Shown in pieces: positions 34,189-42,328 of a stretch of 64,000 nucleotides of DNA (the first letter of the stretch is position 1; each line of letters begins with the position of its first letter). The DNA is taken from the NCBI RefSeq assembly GCF_000169455.1, contig NZ_AAYC01000018.1, positions 1 through 64,000 of the forward strand. Reading direction: 5' to 3'. A program made the translations under genes and the position numbers. Source of the stretch: Roseobacter sp. SK209-2-6 (GTDB lineage: Bacteria > Pseudomonadota > Alphaproteobacteria > Rhodobacterales > Rhodobacteraceae). Below the pieces are notes generated by a model. It did not search any database and was not told where the DNA came from. It worked only from the letters and a program-made list of their open reading frames with translations.

Positions 34189-35469
34189 ATGACAGACGGC
34201 AGGTTCATGCATGACTTGGCCACCCGGTTGTGGCCAATCAACCGCTCTATTACTGGCAATGGCCTACGCCAGACCCTGGAGATCCTGAAGGAACACCTGC
34301 CGGAACTGACCATCACCGAAGTGGCAAGCGGCACCCAGTGTTTTGACTGGGTGGTGCCACCAGAGTGGAATGTTACCCAGGCACGGCTGACCGCTCCAGA
34401 TGGGTCGGTTGTGGCCGATATTGCGGATCACACCCTGCATCTTCTGGGCTATTCCACCCCTGTGGATCTGCGGCTCTCCCTGGACGAGTTGCAATCGCAT
34501 CTCTACTCGTTGCCGGACCAGCCCGATGCAATCCCCTATATGACCTCCTACTACAAGGAGCGCTGGGGGTTCTGTATCACCGACACTGCGCGCCAGGCTC
34601 TGCAGCCCGGAGAGTATCACGCCCGAATTGAGAGCACACTCGATGCTGACGGCGCCTTGAGCTATGGCGAATTGGTCATCCCAGGAGAAAGCGAGCAGGA
34701 GATTTTCATCTCCACCTATATCTGCCATCCTTCGATGGCCAATAACGAACTGTCCGGCCCGGTTGTCGCCACCGCTCTCGCCATGTGGTTGAGCCGTTTG
34801 CCCCAGCGCAAATATACCTATCGCTTTGTCTTCATTCCCGAGACCATTGGCTCCATTGCCTATCTCAGCCGTAATCTGGAGGTGTTGCAGAGCCGCGTTA
34901 TCGCCGGCTTCAATGTCACCTGTATTGGCGATGAACGTGGTTATTCCTACCTGGCTTCGCGTCATGGCGACACGCTATCGGATCGCGTTGTCCAACATGT
35001 GATGCAGCATGTGGATCCTGACCATATCCGTTATCCTTGGGAAGAGCGCGGTAGTGATGAGCGCCAGTATTGCGCGCCAGGGATCGACCTGCCGATCACC
35101 ACGGTTATGCGTAGCAAATTCGGGGAATATCCAGAGTACCACACCTCGCTCGACGACCTGGAGCTGGTTACCCCGGCGGGATTACAGGGTGGCTTAGATG
35201 TTCTGCAAAAATGCTGTACTGTGCTGGAGGCGGACGCAGCTTATCGGGTCACGGTTCTTGGAGAGCCACAATTGGGCAAACGGGGGCTTTATCCGAATTT
35301 GAGCACCAAAGACACCAAACGCCAAGTCGCCAATATGATGAATTTAATTTCCTATAGCGATGGTCAGCATTCGGTGCTGGATATCGCAGAAAAATTGGAT
35401 CAACCGTTTTGGGTGCTGCAGCCCATCGCAGAAGTGCTGTATGAGCATAGCCTTCTGGAAAATATATAA
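34189..35469 (+). CDS. DUF4910 aminopeptidase-like protein
   Basis: A 426-residue protein of the DUF4910 family. The N-terminal 'LWPINRSITGNGLRQTLEIL' and 'FDWVVPPEWNVTQARLTAP' are hallmarks. The central M28-peptidase-like domain shows 'ISTYICHPSMANNELSGPVVATAL' near 180-203, 'IPETIGSIAYLSRN' near 222 and 'DERGYSYL' near 245, candidate zinc ligands. A C-terminal winged-helix-like tail includes 'YSDGQHSVLDIAEKL'. The ATG is preceded by GAGGTAAGG. This family recurs in polysaccharide and nonulosonate clusters; the substrate is unknown. It may be a deacylase or amidase acting on an N-acylated sugar rather than on peptides. Confidence 0.82.
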   Translation: MTDGRFMHDLATRLWPINRSITGNGLRQTLEILKEHLPELTITEVASGTQCFDWVVPPEWNVTQARLTAPDGSVVADIADHTLHLLGYSTPVDLRLSLDELQSHLYSLPDQPDAIPYMTSYYKERWGFCITDTARQALQPGEYHARIESTLDADGALSYGELVIPGESEQEIFISTYICHPSMANNELSGPVVATALAMWLSRLPQRKYTYRFVFIPETIGSIAYLSRNLEVLQSRVIAGFNVTCIGDERGYSYLASRHGDTLSDRVVQHVMQHVDPDHIRYPWEERGSDERQYCAPGIDLPITTVMRSKFGEYPEYHTSLDDLELVTPAGLQGGLDVLQKCCTVLEADAAYRVTVLGEPQLGKRGLYPNLSTKDTKRQVANMMNLISYSDGQHSVLDIAEKLDQPFWVLQPIAEVLYEHSLLENI

Positions 35470-35497
35470 CGGTAGATTGTTTGAAGAGTAGAACCAG

Positions 35498-38400
35498 ATG
35501 ACCTTAAAGCCTCTTGATAAATTGATTTTCAACCTCCCCGTTCAGGGGAAAAAGCACTTTGCACAACTTGAGAAAAGAGCTTGGGCTGCTTTGAAGTCAA
35601 ACCCGCCTCGCGTGGCGGAGGCCGGGTTGTTGATTGAGCGGCTTTTCAAGATGAAAGCCCATTCGCCAGCAGCTCATGACATGGCGACTACTCTGTTGGA
35701 TCTGGAACCGGATCATCGCTTCAAAAGCGGGATTGCCCGAGAGATACAAATCGCTCTCTTAAGTGCCCAATCAGGGGATCTTGATGCTTTTCTTGCCACC
35801 GCATCTGTGATCCGGCGTACCGCTGTGATCAAAAAGAACCTGCTCAGCTGTCTTTTGGCCTATTATCTGAATGAGGTTCGGGCTGGAAATTACCGTCTGA
35901 CCTTTGACATCAGTAAAATCGTACATAGCGGTTTTCAGCCCAGTGTTATCAGTGCGGCCCTGGAGTTTATCCTTCTCCTGGACAGTGAAAGCGAAAAATA
36001 TGGCCAGAACACGGATCTTAAAGCCTATCTGGAAAGCAAGACACCTAAATCGCGTCTGTTAGAATTCATCTACACCGAAAAATATCAGGACAGCGTTACG
36101 GCATATGAAAAATGCATGCGCTGGATTGCGCGCCGGTTGGATCAGGGGCTGGAGCCTGGGAAATCCCTGACCAAGCTGGGCAATCAGGCAACCATGGCCC
36201 TCTATCTGGATCAGAACATCTACTTCACGCTTGGAGACAATGCGATTGGGAAACCGATCATCCAGGAACTGGTAGAGCAGATCCACGCACGGCTTGCGGA
36301 TGAGACCGCCGAATTGGGGGGCGCACAGCTCATCACCCTGGCCACCGCCTGTGCTGGCCTCTTGCGGTCCTTTAACGAAGACGCGGAAGCCGCGCGGCTG
36401 ATCCGGGCGACTTTTGAACGGATGAAGGGCAGCTATAGGCAGGCGCGGTTGATTATCTCGGATGGATGCCGCACCCCGCAGCGTGGCATGACTGATATCG
36501 CCAGCCAGACCTTGCTTGATCTCAAAGCGGAATTGGTTGCGCGTCTGGATGAAGAATTTGTCCAATCCCCAGAGGAGCCAGTACTGGGCCATGTCATTGA
36601 TGTCGCCCGTATTCTGGAGGAATTCAACAAAGAGCGTTCTTATGCTCTGCTCAAGTCATTGACCGCGGAAGGCTCAGAGATCTGGGACAATCTGGCCTTT
36701 CAACGCACGGTTCTGAGGACACAGAATAGCAAGACCGCTGCGATGGTACGCCCTTGGCTGTTGCAAGAGGGCAAAATCGCGGAACTGGCAGCCTCTCCCG
36801 TGGCCAATGCGGTTCTGCAGTATCTTTCCAGCTATGGTCCCGAAGAAGAGTTCCGCACCACCTTGCAGCAGATCAGTACAGAGACCCAAAGCAATGAGGA
36901 TCTTGCAGGGCTGCGTGTTGTGGGTGCCGCACATCTGCGCGAAGATGAGATCTCGGATGCGATCTTCTGTTCTGCCAAGATTTTGGCGACCTTTGCCAAA
37001 CGTATGGCTTCCAGTGACAAGACCTCTGATATTCTGCGCTACGTTGGCCATTGCGATCTTTTGAACCGGGCCATGTTCAGGAATGATATTGGCCCGATCT
37101 ATAAAAAGGTGCCACAGCCTGAAGGCATGAAGGGGATCGTCTTTATGCTCCCTTACTATGCGCATCACGTCAATTTTTCTCCGGTCATGTCACTGCTTGA
37201 GCTGAAAAAGCAGGGCTATACGGTGATCAACCTGACCGAGGGTTGTCTGCCCTATGAACCCAGTGGCATTGCCGAGGTCGATCAATTCCTTGGCTGCCTG
37301 ACCCAGGGCACGCTGAATTACAAGCATGACAAAACTCCCCGCGGTGTGGAGGATCTCTATTTCGAGTGGAGCATTGATTGGGAGGGTATGGATATCCGCT
37401 GTTCCGCACCTGGGTTGGAAGACACCAATATGTTCCAACAATTCCTGGAGCGGCTCTGTATCTATAAGCGGGCCTATACGATTGATATCAGCAACCTCTA
37501 CATGGCGCGCATGCTGACAGCCCTGATCAAGCGCACCGACAATCTGCTGCAGATGTATTATGATATCTTCGAAGCCACCCGCAGCCTGGATGTGAAGGTA
37601 CGCTACCTGGTGAATGAGGCCTATGCTGCCCCAATGGGTACAATCCGTTTTGCCTGTGCCGACCATGGAGCGGATCACGGGGTGCATTGCCTCTTTGCCC
37701 TCAATGCTTATGAGAGTTACTACGGCAAGACCAATGATGGGTTGTCCCATGCCTTGGCGCTTGAGGATATGACTCGCTATGATGCGGTCCGTGCGCCCAA
37801 TCTGGCCGTGCCTGAAAAATTCAATGCCTGGGCCGAACAGGCCGATCTGGACAGCCTGTTGAAAAAGGCCCAGGATTTTACCGCCTCCAAGCGCAAGCCG
37901 AAACTGGTCCCTGAGGCCATCTCCCTGCGTGACAAGCTGATTGCAGATCGGGCCGCGGGCAAATTCAATGTCTGCCTCATCGGCAAGGTGGTGGTCGATC
38001 TGGGCGCCTTCCGCCTCTATGATGGGCCTGGCCATCGCGATATGAAAGATTGGATCCACCATTCGGTGGAAGTGGCCCGTGCCAATCCGCATGTGAACCT
38101 GCTGATCAAACCACACCCACATGAGCTGAACCAAGGGGTCTCCTTCTACCTGACGGAAACCCTGGCAGAGCTGGCTGAGGCAGAGAATTTCCCTGACAAT
38201 GTGATCTTCCTGGACCACCATTGGTATTCGATCACCGACCTGGTGGATTTCGTCGATCTGGTCAGCATGTGGAACGGTACATCCTGTCTAGAGCTTGGTG
38301 TGTTGGAAATTCCGACAGTCATGTCCAGCCATTATGCCAAGATGGACTATCCCATCGGCTTCGCGCAGCCCCAATCGCGACAAGACTACGAAGATATTCT

Positions 38401-38629
38401 GACCGGTAAGAAGCGCATTACTCCGGGTGCCCGTATTCCCGAGCTTTCAGCCGGGCTGATTGAATATATCAGCACCACAGAAGTCTCCATTCCTTATGAA
38501 TATAGCCGCCGCTATGCCTCCAATAAGAAATTGCGCGTCCCCAAGATGAGAATGGATCTGGTTGATCGCTATTTCCAGGAGGGAGACGAATATGTGACCG
38601 AGATGGCGGACCGTTTTTTCCGTCATTGA
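35498..38629 (+). CDS. very large GT-B-like glycosyltransferase with helical N-terminal half
   Basis: A 1,043-residue protein without signal peptide or membrane segments. Residues 1 to about 540 are alpha-helical repeats of TPR-like character with no recognised motif. The C-terminal half begins 'GIVFMLPYYAHHVNFSPVMSLLELKKQGY' near 548. It has a KPHPHE segment near residue 870 and 'WNGTSCLELGVLEIPTVM' near 925. A lysine-His-Pro motif followed by a Ser/Thr-x2-E motif is shared by capsule Kdo transferases, CDP-glycerol transferases and several bacterial sialyltransferase families. It is the last gene of the pse operon, before a strong terminator. I infer that it transfers pseudaminic acid. Confidence 0.65.
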   Translation: MTLKPLDKLIFNLPVQGKKHFAQLEKRAWAALKSNPPRVAEAGLLIERLFKMKAHSPAAHDMATTLLDLEPDHRFKSGIAREIQIALLSAQSGDLDAFLATASVIRRTAVIKKNLLSCLLAYYLNEVRAGNYRLTFDISKIVHSGFQPSVISAALEFILLLDSESEKYGQNTDLKAYLESKTPKSRLLEFIYTEKYQDSVTAYEKCMRWIARRLDQGLEPGKSLTKLGNQATMALYLDQNIYFTLGDNAIGKPIIQELVEQIHARLADETAELGGAQLITLATACAGLLRSFNEDAEAARLIRATFERMKGSYRQARLIISDGCRTPQRGMTDIASQTLLDLKAELVARLDEEFVQSPEEPVLGHVIDVARILEEFNKERSYALLKSLTAEGSEIWDNLAFQRTVLRTQNSKTAAMVRPWLLQEGKIAELAASPVANAVLQYLSSYGPEEEFRTTLQQISTETQSNEDLAGLRVVGAAHLREDEISDAIFCSAKILATFAKRMASSDKTSDILRYVGHCDLLNRAMFRNDIGPIYKKVPQPEGMKGIVFMLPYYAHHVNFSPVMSLLELKKQGYTVINLTEGCLPYEPSGIAEVDQFLGCLTQGTLNYKHDKTPRGVEDLYFEWSIDWEGMDIRCSAPGLEDTNMFQQFLERLCIYKRAYTIDISNLYMARMLTALIKRTDNLLQMYYDIFEATRSLDVKVRYLVNEAYAAPMGTIRFACADHGADHGVHCLFALNAYESYYGKTNDGLSHALALEDMTRYDAVRAPNLAVPEKFNAWAEQADLDSLLKKAQDFTASKRKPKLVPEAISLRDKLIADRAAGKFNVCLIGKVVVDLGAFRLYDGPGHRDMKDWIHHSVEVARANPHVNLLIKPHPHELNQGVSFYLTETLAELAEAENFPDNVIFLDHHWYSITDLVDFVDLVSMWNGTSCLELGVLEIPTVMSSHYAKMDYPIGFAQPQSRQDYEDILTGKKRITPGARIPELSAGLIEYISTTEVSIPYEYSRRYASNKKLRVPKMRMDLVDRYFQEGDEYVTEMADRFFRH

Positions 38630-38666
38630 CCCCCTTGGAGGCTAGACCCCAGAAGTTGAAACGCAG

Positions 38667-38702
38667 ACGGACAGAGGAGGAAGCGCTCCTCTGTCCGTTT
38701 TT
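38667..38702 (+). terminator. strong intrinsic terminator of the pse operon
   Basis: A 13-bp perfect stem (38667-38679 with 38686-38698, six-base loop) followed by TTTTT, 38 bp after the stop of the large glycosyltransferase. It closes the rightward unit that starts at pseB. Confidence 0.92.
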
Positions 38703-38752
38703 GAATTCCTGACAGGAGTGGGATTTATCTTGCCATGTAAGGGCAGGGGGGC

Positions 38753-39901
38753 TCAGAGGACCTCCACCTGAAAAGCTCGACCATTGAAACGCGTGATTGT
38801 CTGCAAAACACGCGTACCCAGATCTCTTGGACAGAACATATCCTCGACCCACTCCGGATTGGGAGCCTGGGCGCGCAGGTTGAGCATATCCTCAAGCGAG
38901 GTGATCACACCGCTTTGGGCAAAGAGCCTGCGCATCGGCTCCACCAGCGGATCAACATAGTTGTCGACAAAATCCAGATGCACCATGCAGGGCACGCCCG
39001 CGCGCAGCACATCAATGGCGGCGGTGGAGGTGCAGGTGATCCCCAGGGCAGCATTCTCCAGGGCCTCATCCATGGTGCAGGCTGTCAGCCTGAGGTTCGC
39101 GGGTGGATCCTGCAGTTCCTTTAGCAACCCCGGGTAGTCATGTTTTTCCAGATGCAGATGCTGTTGGTTTTCATGCGGCAGGTGGCGCAGTTTGATCCAG
39201 ACCCTGTGATCGGGATTGGCCCGTGCGATGGCAGCCATGGCCTCTAGCATATGCAGGCGTCCGCGCTTGCTGGTGGGCGATAGCGCCTGGGTGAAGAAAT
39301 AGATGTCGCGGCGTGTGGCCAGATCCGCCGGAGGCTCGATTTCGGGCCTCAGGAAGGTGGGGTGACCAAAACCCACCTCTTGCCACATGCGGTCCTCCCA
39401 GTTGGCAGCGCGTTTTTCATAGACCGGGATTTCGCTGGCTGGAAAGAGGTAGACCCCATCGCAGTTGCGGCGGCGGAAATAGCCGTTTTGTGGGAAGAAA
39501 TCGAGACCTCCCAAGAAGGCCAGCACGCAAGCGCGCCCCGCTGCGGCAGAGATTTCCGGTCGTCGCAATTGGCCACCAAGCGCGCCAAAGACCCGGCTGG
39601 TCAGGATCGCCTTGTAGCGCTGATCCAAAAGCAGCTCACGAAAGACCCCTTTGCCATGGATCGCCAAGTCGGGGCCTTCAGGTAAAAGTTGTTCCATCTG
39701 CCGATAGGAAAGAGCGTTTTCCTCGACAACCCAGCCCATGTGGATCTTCAGATCTGGATCTGCAGCCCGCAGACAGTCCCGCATGCGCAGGGCAAAGAAC
39801 AGGGTAGAATCATCGCTGAACAGGAGCAGAACCGGACGCGCCTCAAAGGGCAGGGGGATCTCTTCAGGCGCGTCAGCTGCCGCGGCAGGAGGCTGGTTCA
39901 T
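38753..39901 (-). CDS. DUF6716-like putative glycosyltransferase (sialyltransferase-like)
   Basis: A 382-residue soluble protein. 'PVLLLFSDDSTLFFALRMRDCLR' near residue 23 opens a Rossmann-like half. 'VWIKLRHLPHENQQHLHLEKHDYPGLLKEL' near 240-270 has the K-L-R-H-x-P-x-E arrangement of the DUF6716 family, and 'LGITCTSTAAIDVLRAGVP' near 303 is the Ser/Thr-rich nucleotide-binding loop. Such His-Pro and Ser-Thr motifs resemble those of bacterial sialyl- and polysialyltransferases. It is on the opposite strand between two nonulosonate blocks. I infer transfer of a CMP-nonulosonate; no direct proof. Confidence 0.6.
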   Translation of the reverse strand: MNQPPAAAADAPEEIPLPFEARPVLLLFSDDSTLFFALRMRDCLRAADPDLKIHMGWVVEENALSYRQMEQLLPEGPDLAIHGKGVFRELLLDQRYKAILTSRVFGALGGQLRRPEISAAAGRACVLAFLGGLDFFPQNGYFRRRNCDGVYLFPASEIPVYEKRAANWEDRMWQEVGFGHPTFLRPEIEPPADLATRRDIYFFTQALSPTSKRGRLHMLEAMAAIARANPDHRVWIKLRHLPHENQQHLHLEKHDYPGLLKELQDPPANLRLTACTMDEALENAALGITCTSTAAIDVLRAGVPCMVHLDFVDNYVDPLVEPMRRLFAQSGVITSLEDMLNLRAQAPNPEWVEDMFCPRDLGTRVLQTITRFNGRAFQVEVL

Positions 39902-39907
39902 CTGGTC

Positions 39908-40120
39908 TTATTTCCCTAGGGCGCTGTTTTGAGCCTTGAAAGCTTTCAGGATCTGCATCTGGGCTTTGTTATGGGCGCGGTTCCTGGCCGAGAGATGGGC
40001 CGGGTTCAGTGCCTCATGCTGCAGAGCCTGGGCCAGGTGGCGCAGAGGGGCACCAAGAGAGCTGCGCGACAGGCGATAAAGCAACTTGCCAAAACTGGAC
40101 TGTTTCAATTTTTGCAGCAT
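39908..40120 (-). CDS. small basic hypothetical protein
   Basis: A 70-residue Arg/Lys/Ala/Leu/Gln-rich open frame that ends six bases before the start of the DUF6716-like gene on the same strand. It has no membrane segment and no known motif; it would form amphipathic helices. The tight spacing suggests translational coupling, but base composition alone does not prove it is a gene. Confidence 0.4.
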   Translation of the reverse strand: MLQKLKQSSFGKLLYRLSRSSLGAPLRHLAQALQHEALNPAHLSARNRAHNKAQMQILKAFKAQNSALGK

Positions 40121-40283
40121 ATGGGCCTGATATAAAAAGCTGGAAGTTGTAGCGGGATTTACATGGCTGGGGGAGCTTTGTAAACAAGAGCAACCGCCGC
40201 CCGGCGGTCCCAGCGCTACCCGAATGCCCTGATTTTTCCGGGGTTTTCTTTTCCGGATAGTTCTGCGGATACTTTAAAAGAAT

Positions 40284-41501
40284 ATGAGAGTGCCCATGAC
40301 CAAGACCCCCGCCCCGGCGCCGCAGGATACGGCCTGTATCATTCTGGCACGCGGTGGCTCCAAGGGGGTGCCGGGCAAAAATCTGCGCCCCGTTGGTGGC
40401 GTGTCACTGATTGCCCGTGCGGTGCGGGCCGCACAGGCGGCCCAGGGTGTGGCTGCGGTCTATGTCTCAACCGATGATGCGGCTATTGCGGCGGAAGCGC
40501 GGCTTCATGGCGCCCGGATCATCGACCGCCCGCCTGAACTGTCCGGCGATACCGCCAGCTCGGAGGCCGGCTGGCTGCATGCGGTGCCTCTGGTGCGCGC
40601 AGATCTGGCCCAGCTGGACAAGCTGGTCTTCCTGCAATGCACCTCGCCCTTTATTCGCGGTGAAGACATCGATGGCTGTCTTGGCGAAATGGCGGCGCGC
40701 GGGGCGGATTGCGCCCTCTCGGTGACCGAGGATCATTCCTTCCTCTGGGGGCTGGATCGTGATGGGCTGGGTGTCGGCATCAATCATAATGAGCGTGAGC
40801 AGCGCCAGCGGCGTCAGGATCTGCCGCCGCAATATTGCGAAAGCGGTGCCATCTACTGCGTCGCCCTGGCGCCGTTTCTGCGGACTGGCCAGCGCTTCTG
40901 CGGCAAGGTGGCCCTTTATGTGGTGGATCATCCGCCGATCGAGATCGACAGCCTGCAGGACCTTGCCCTCTGCTCGCAGATCGCCCAGGCCGGCGGGCAG
41001 AGCGAAATCGCCCCCGCACGTCTGGCCGGGATCAAGGCCATCGTGATGGATTTTGACGGGGTGCATACGGATAATCTGGTGCTCACGGACCAGAACGGGG
41101 TGGAGAGCGTGTGCACCTCGCGCGGCGATGGCATGGGGATGCAGCTCCTGCGCGAAAGCGGGCGCTACCAGATGATGATCCTCTCCAAGGAGCGCAATCC
41201 GGTGGTGCTGAAGCGGGCGGAAAAACTGCAGCTGGAAGTGCATCACAGCGTCGATGACAAGGTGGCCGCGCTTGAGGCCTGGTTGGGCGAGCGGGGGCTT
41301 ACCTGGGCGGACCTCCTCTATGTGGGCAATGACATCAATGACCAGGGCGCCATGGAACATGCGGGCCTCTCCGCCTGTCCCAGCGACTCTCACCCTCAGA
41401 TCTTGGGGTTGGCCGACTGGATCCTGCCACAGCCCGGCGGCAAGGGTGCCCTGCGCGCCATGGCGGATGTGCTGCAGAGCAACTGGGCGAGTGCCCGGTG
41501 A
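40284..41501 (+). CDS. neuA: bifunctional CMP-nonulosonate synthetase / KdsC-like HAD phosphatase
   Basis: A 405-residue fusion. Residues 17-235 are a NeuA cytidylyltransferase ('IILARGGSKGVPGKNLRPVGG', 'STDDAAIAAEA', 'LQCTSPFIRGEDID'). Residues 250-400 are a KdsC-type HAD phosphatase with 'MDFDGVHTDN' (both Asp of DxD), 'ILSKERNPVV', the conserved Lys in 'DDKVAALE' and 'YVGNDINDQGAM' (motif IV). All HAD catalytic residues appear present, so the phosphatase is probably active. This combination fits a route through a nonulosonate-9-phosphate. An ATG at 40296 is an alternative start. It overlaps the GT42 gene by four bases. Confidence 0.92.
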   Translation: MRVPMTKTPAPAPQDTACIILARGGSKGVPGKNLRPVGGVSLIARAVRAAQAAQGVAAVYVSTDDAAIAAEARLHGARIIDRPPELSGDTASSEAGWLHAVPLVRADLAQLDKLVFLQCTSPFIRGEDIDGCLGEMAARGADCALSVTEDHSFLWGLDRDGLGVGINHNEREQRQRRQDLPPQYCESGAIYCVALAPFLRTGQRFCGKVALYVVDHPPIEIDSLQDLALCSQIAQAGGQSEIAPARLAGIKAIVMDFDGVHTDNLVLTDQNGVESVCTSRGDGMGMQLLRESGRYQMMILSKERNPVVLKRAEKLQLEVHHSVDDKVAALEAWLGERGLTWADLLYVGNDINDQGAMEHAGLSACPSDSHPQILGLADWILPQPGGKGALRAMADVLQSNWASAR

Positions 41502-42325
41502 CGCGAGACACTGCAGGACAGTTGGAGGGGCGGACCGCGGTGGTCGCGGGCAATGGCGCTTCCATCACCGAGCTGGAGCCCGGGCGGATCCTGGCGGATG
41601 ATTTCATCATCCGGGTCAATAACTTCTTTTTTGAGCCGGCCTTTTATCTGGGACAGCGGGTGGATCTGGCCTTTATGGCCGGCGACCCCCGGGTAGCACC
41701 TTTCATGTTTGAGACGCTTTACCGCTGTCGCCAAGACTATCAGATCGCCGGCTGGAGCAGCCATAACCCAAGGGTGGTGCGGGCCGGGCAGCGCCGCTTT
41801 GGTGCGCTTTATCAGCCGATGCAATACCGGGATGACAGCCTCAGATCCGAGGTGCAGCGCCTGATTGTCAAATACCAGCGCCAGCCTACCAGCGGCATCT
41901 ATGCGGTGCTGATGGCTCATGCCCTGGGCGCCGAAAAGATCATCCTGGCGGGGCTGGATTTCTATACCGGCGCCAAGCGCTACCCCTTTGAGCCCGGGCC
42001 CCATTATCGCGCCTTGATGGGACAGGATCTGGGACAGCGGGGGCTGGACCATCACCTGCATGATCTGGCGCTGGATCTCGATATTCTGAAGATCCTGCAG
42101 GCGCGGGGGCAGTGCCAGCTGCTGCGTGCCCGCGAAAACCCGGTGCTGGAGGATCTGACCAGTCTGGCCCCCCTCAGAGCCCCCCTCAGAGAAGGCGAGG
42201 CCCTGCAGCGCCCGCGCCGAAACCCACCGGTGGACTGGGCCTCTCGCAGCGGAATTTATCCTATTTCACTTTTGAAATTCCTGCGCAGGGGCAGTAGCCT
42301 GATGCGGCAGATTAAGAGATTTTGA
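41498..42325 (+). CDS. GT42-family sialyltransferase (Cst type)
   Basis: A 275-residue protein matching the Campylobacter Cst-I/Cst-II fold end to end in the catalytic part. 'VVAGNGASITELEPGRI' near residue 15 corresponds to the 'AGNGPSL' CMP-binding start and 'RVNNFFFEPAFYLG' near 39 to 'RCNQFYFE'. 'TSGIYAVLMAHALGAEKIIL' and 'AGLDFY' near 132-158 match 'TSGVY...SGIDFY', and 'HHLHDLALDLDILKIL' near 187 carries the catalytic His region. The C-terminal part has basic and hydrophobic patches suited to peripheral membrane binding. It follows NeuA directly, so it probably transfers the CMP-nonulosonate that NeuA makes. Linkage and acceptor are unknown. Confidence 0.88.
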   Translation: MTRDTAGQLEGRTAVVAGNGASITELEPGRILADDFIIRVNNFFFEPAFYLGQRVDLAFMAGDPRVAPFMFETLYRCRQDYQIAGWSSHNPRVVRAGQRRFGALYQPMQYRDDSLRSEVQRLIVKYQRQPTSGIYAVLMAHALGAEKIILAGLDFYTGAKRYPFEPGPHYRALMGQDLGQRGLDHHLHDLALDLDILKILQARGQCQLLRARENPVLEDLTSLAPLRAPLREGEALQRPRRNPPVDWASRSGIYPISLLKFLRRGSSLMRQIKRF

Positions 42326-42328
42326 TCA

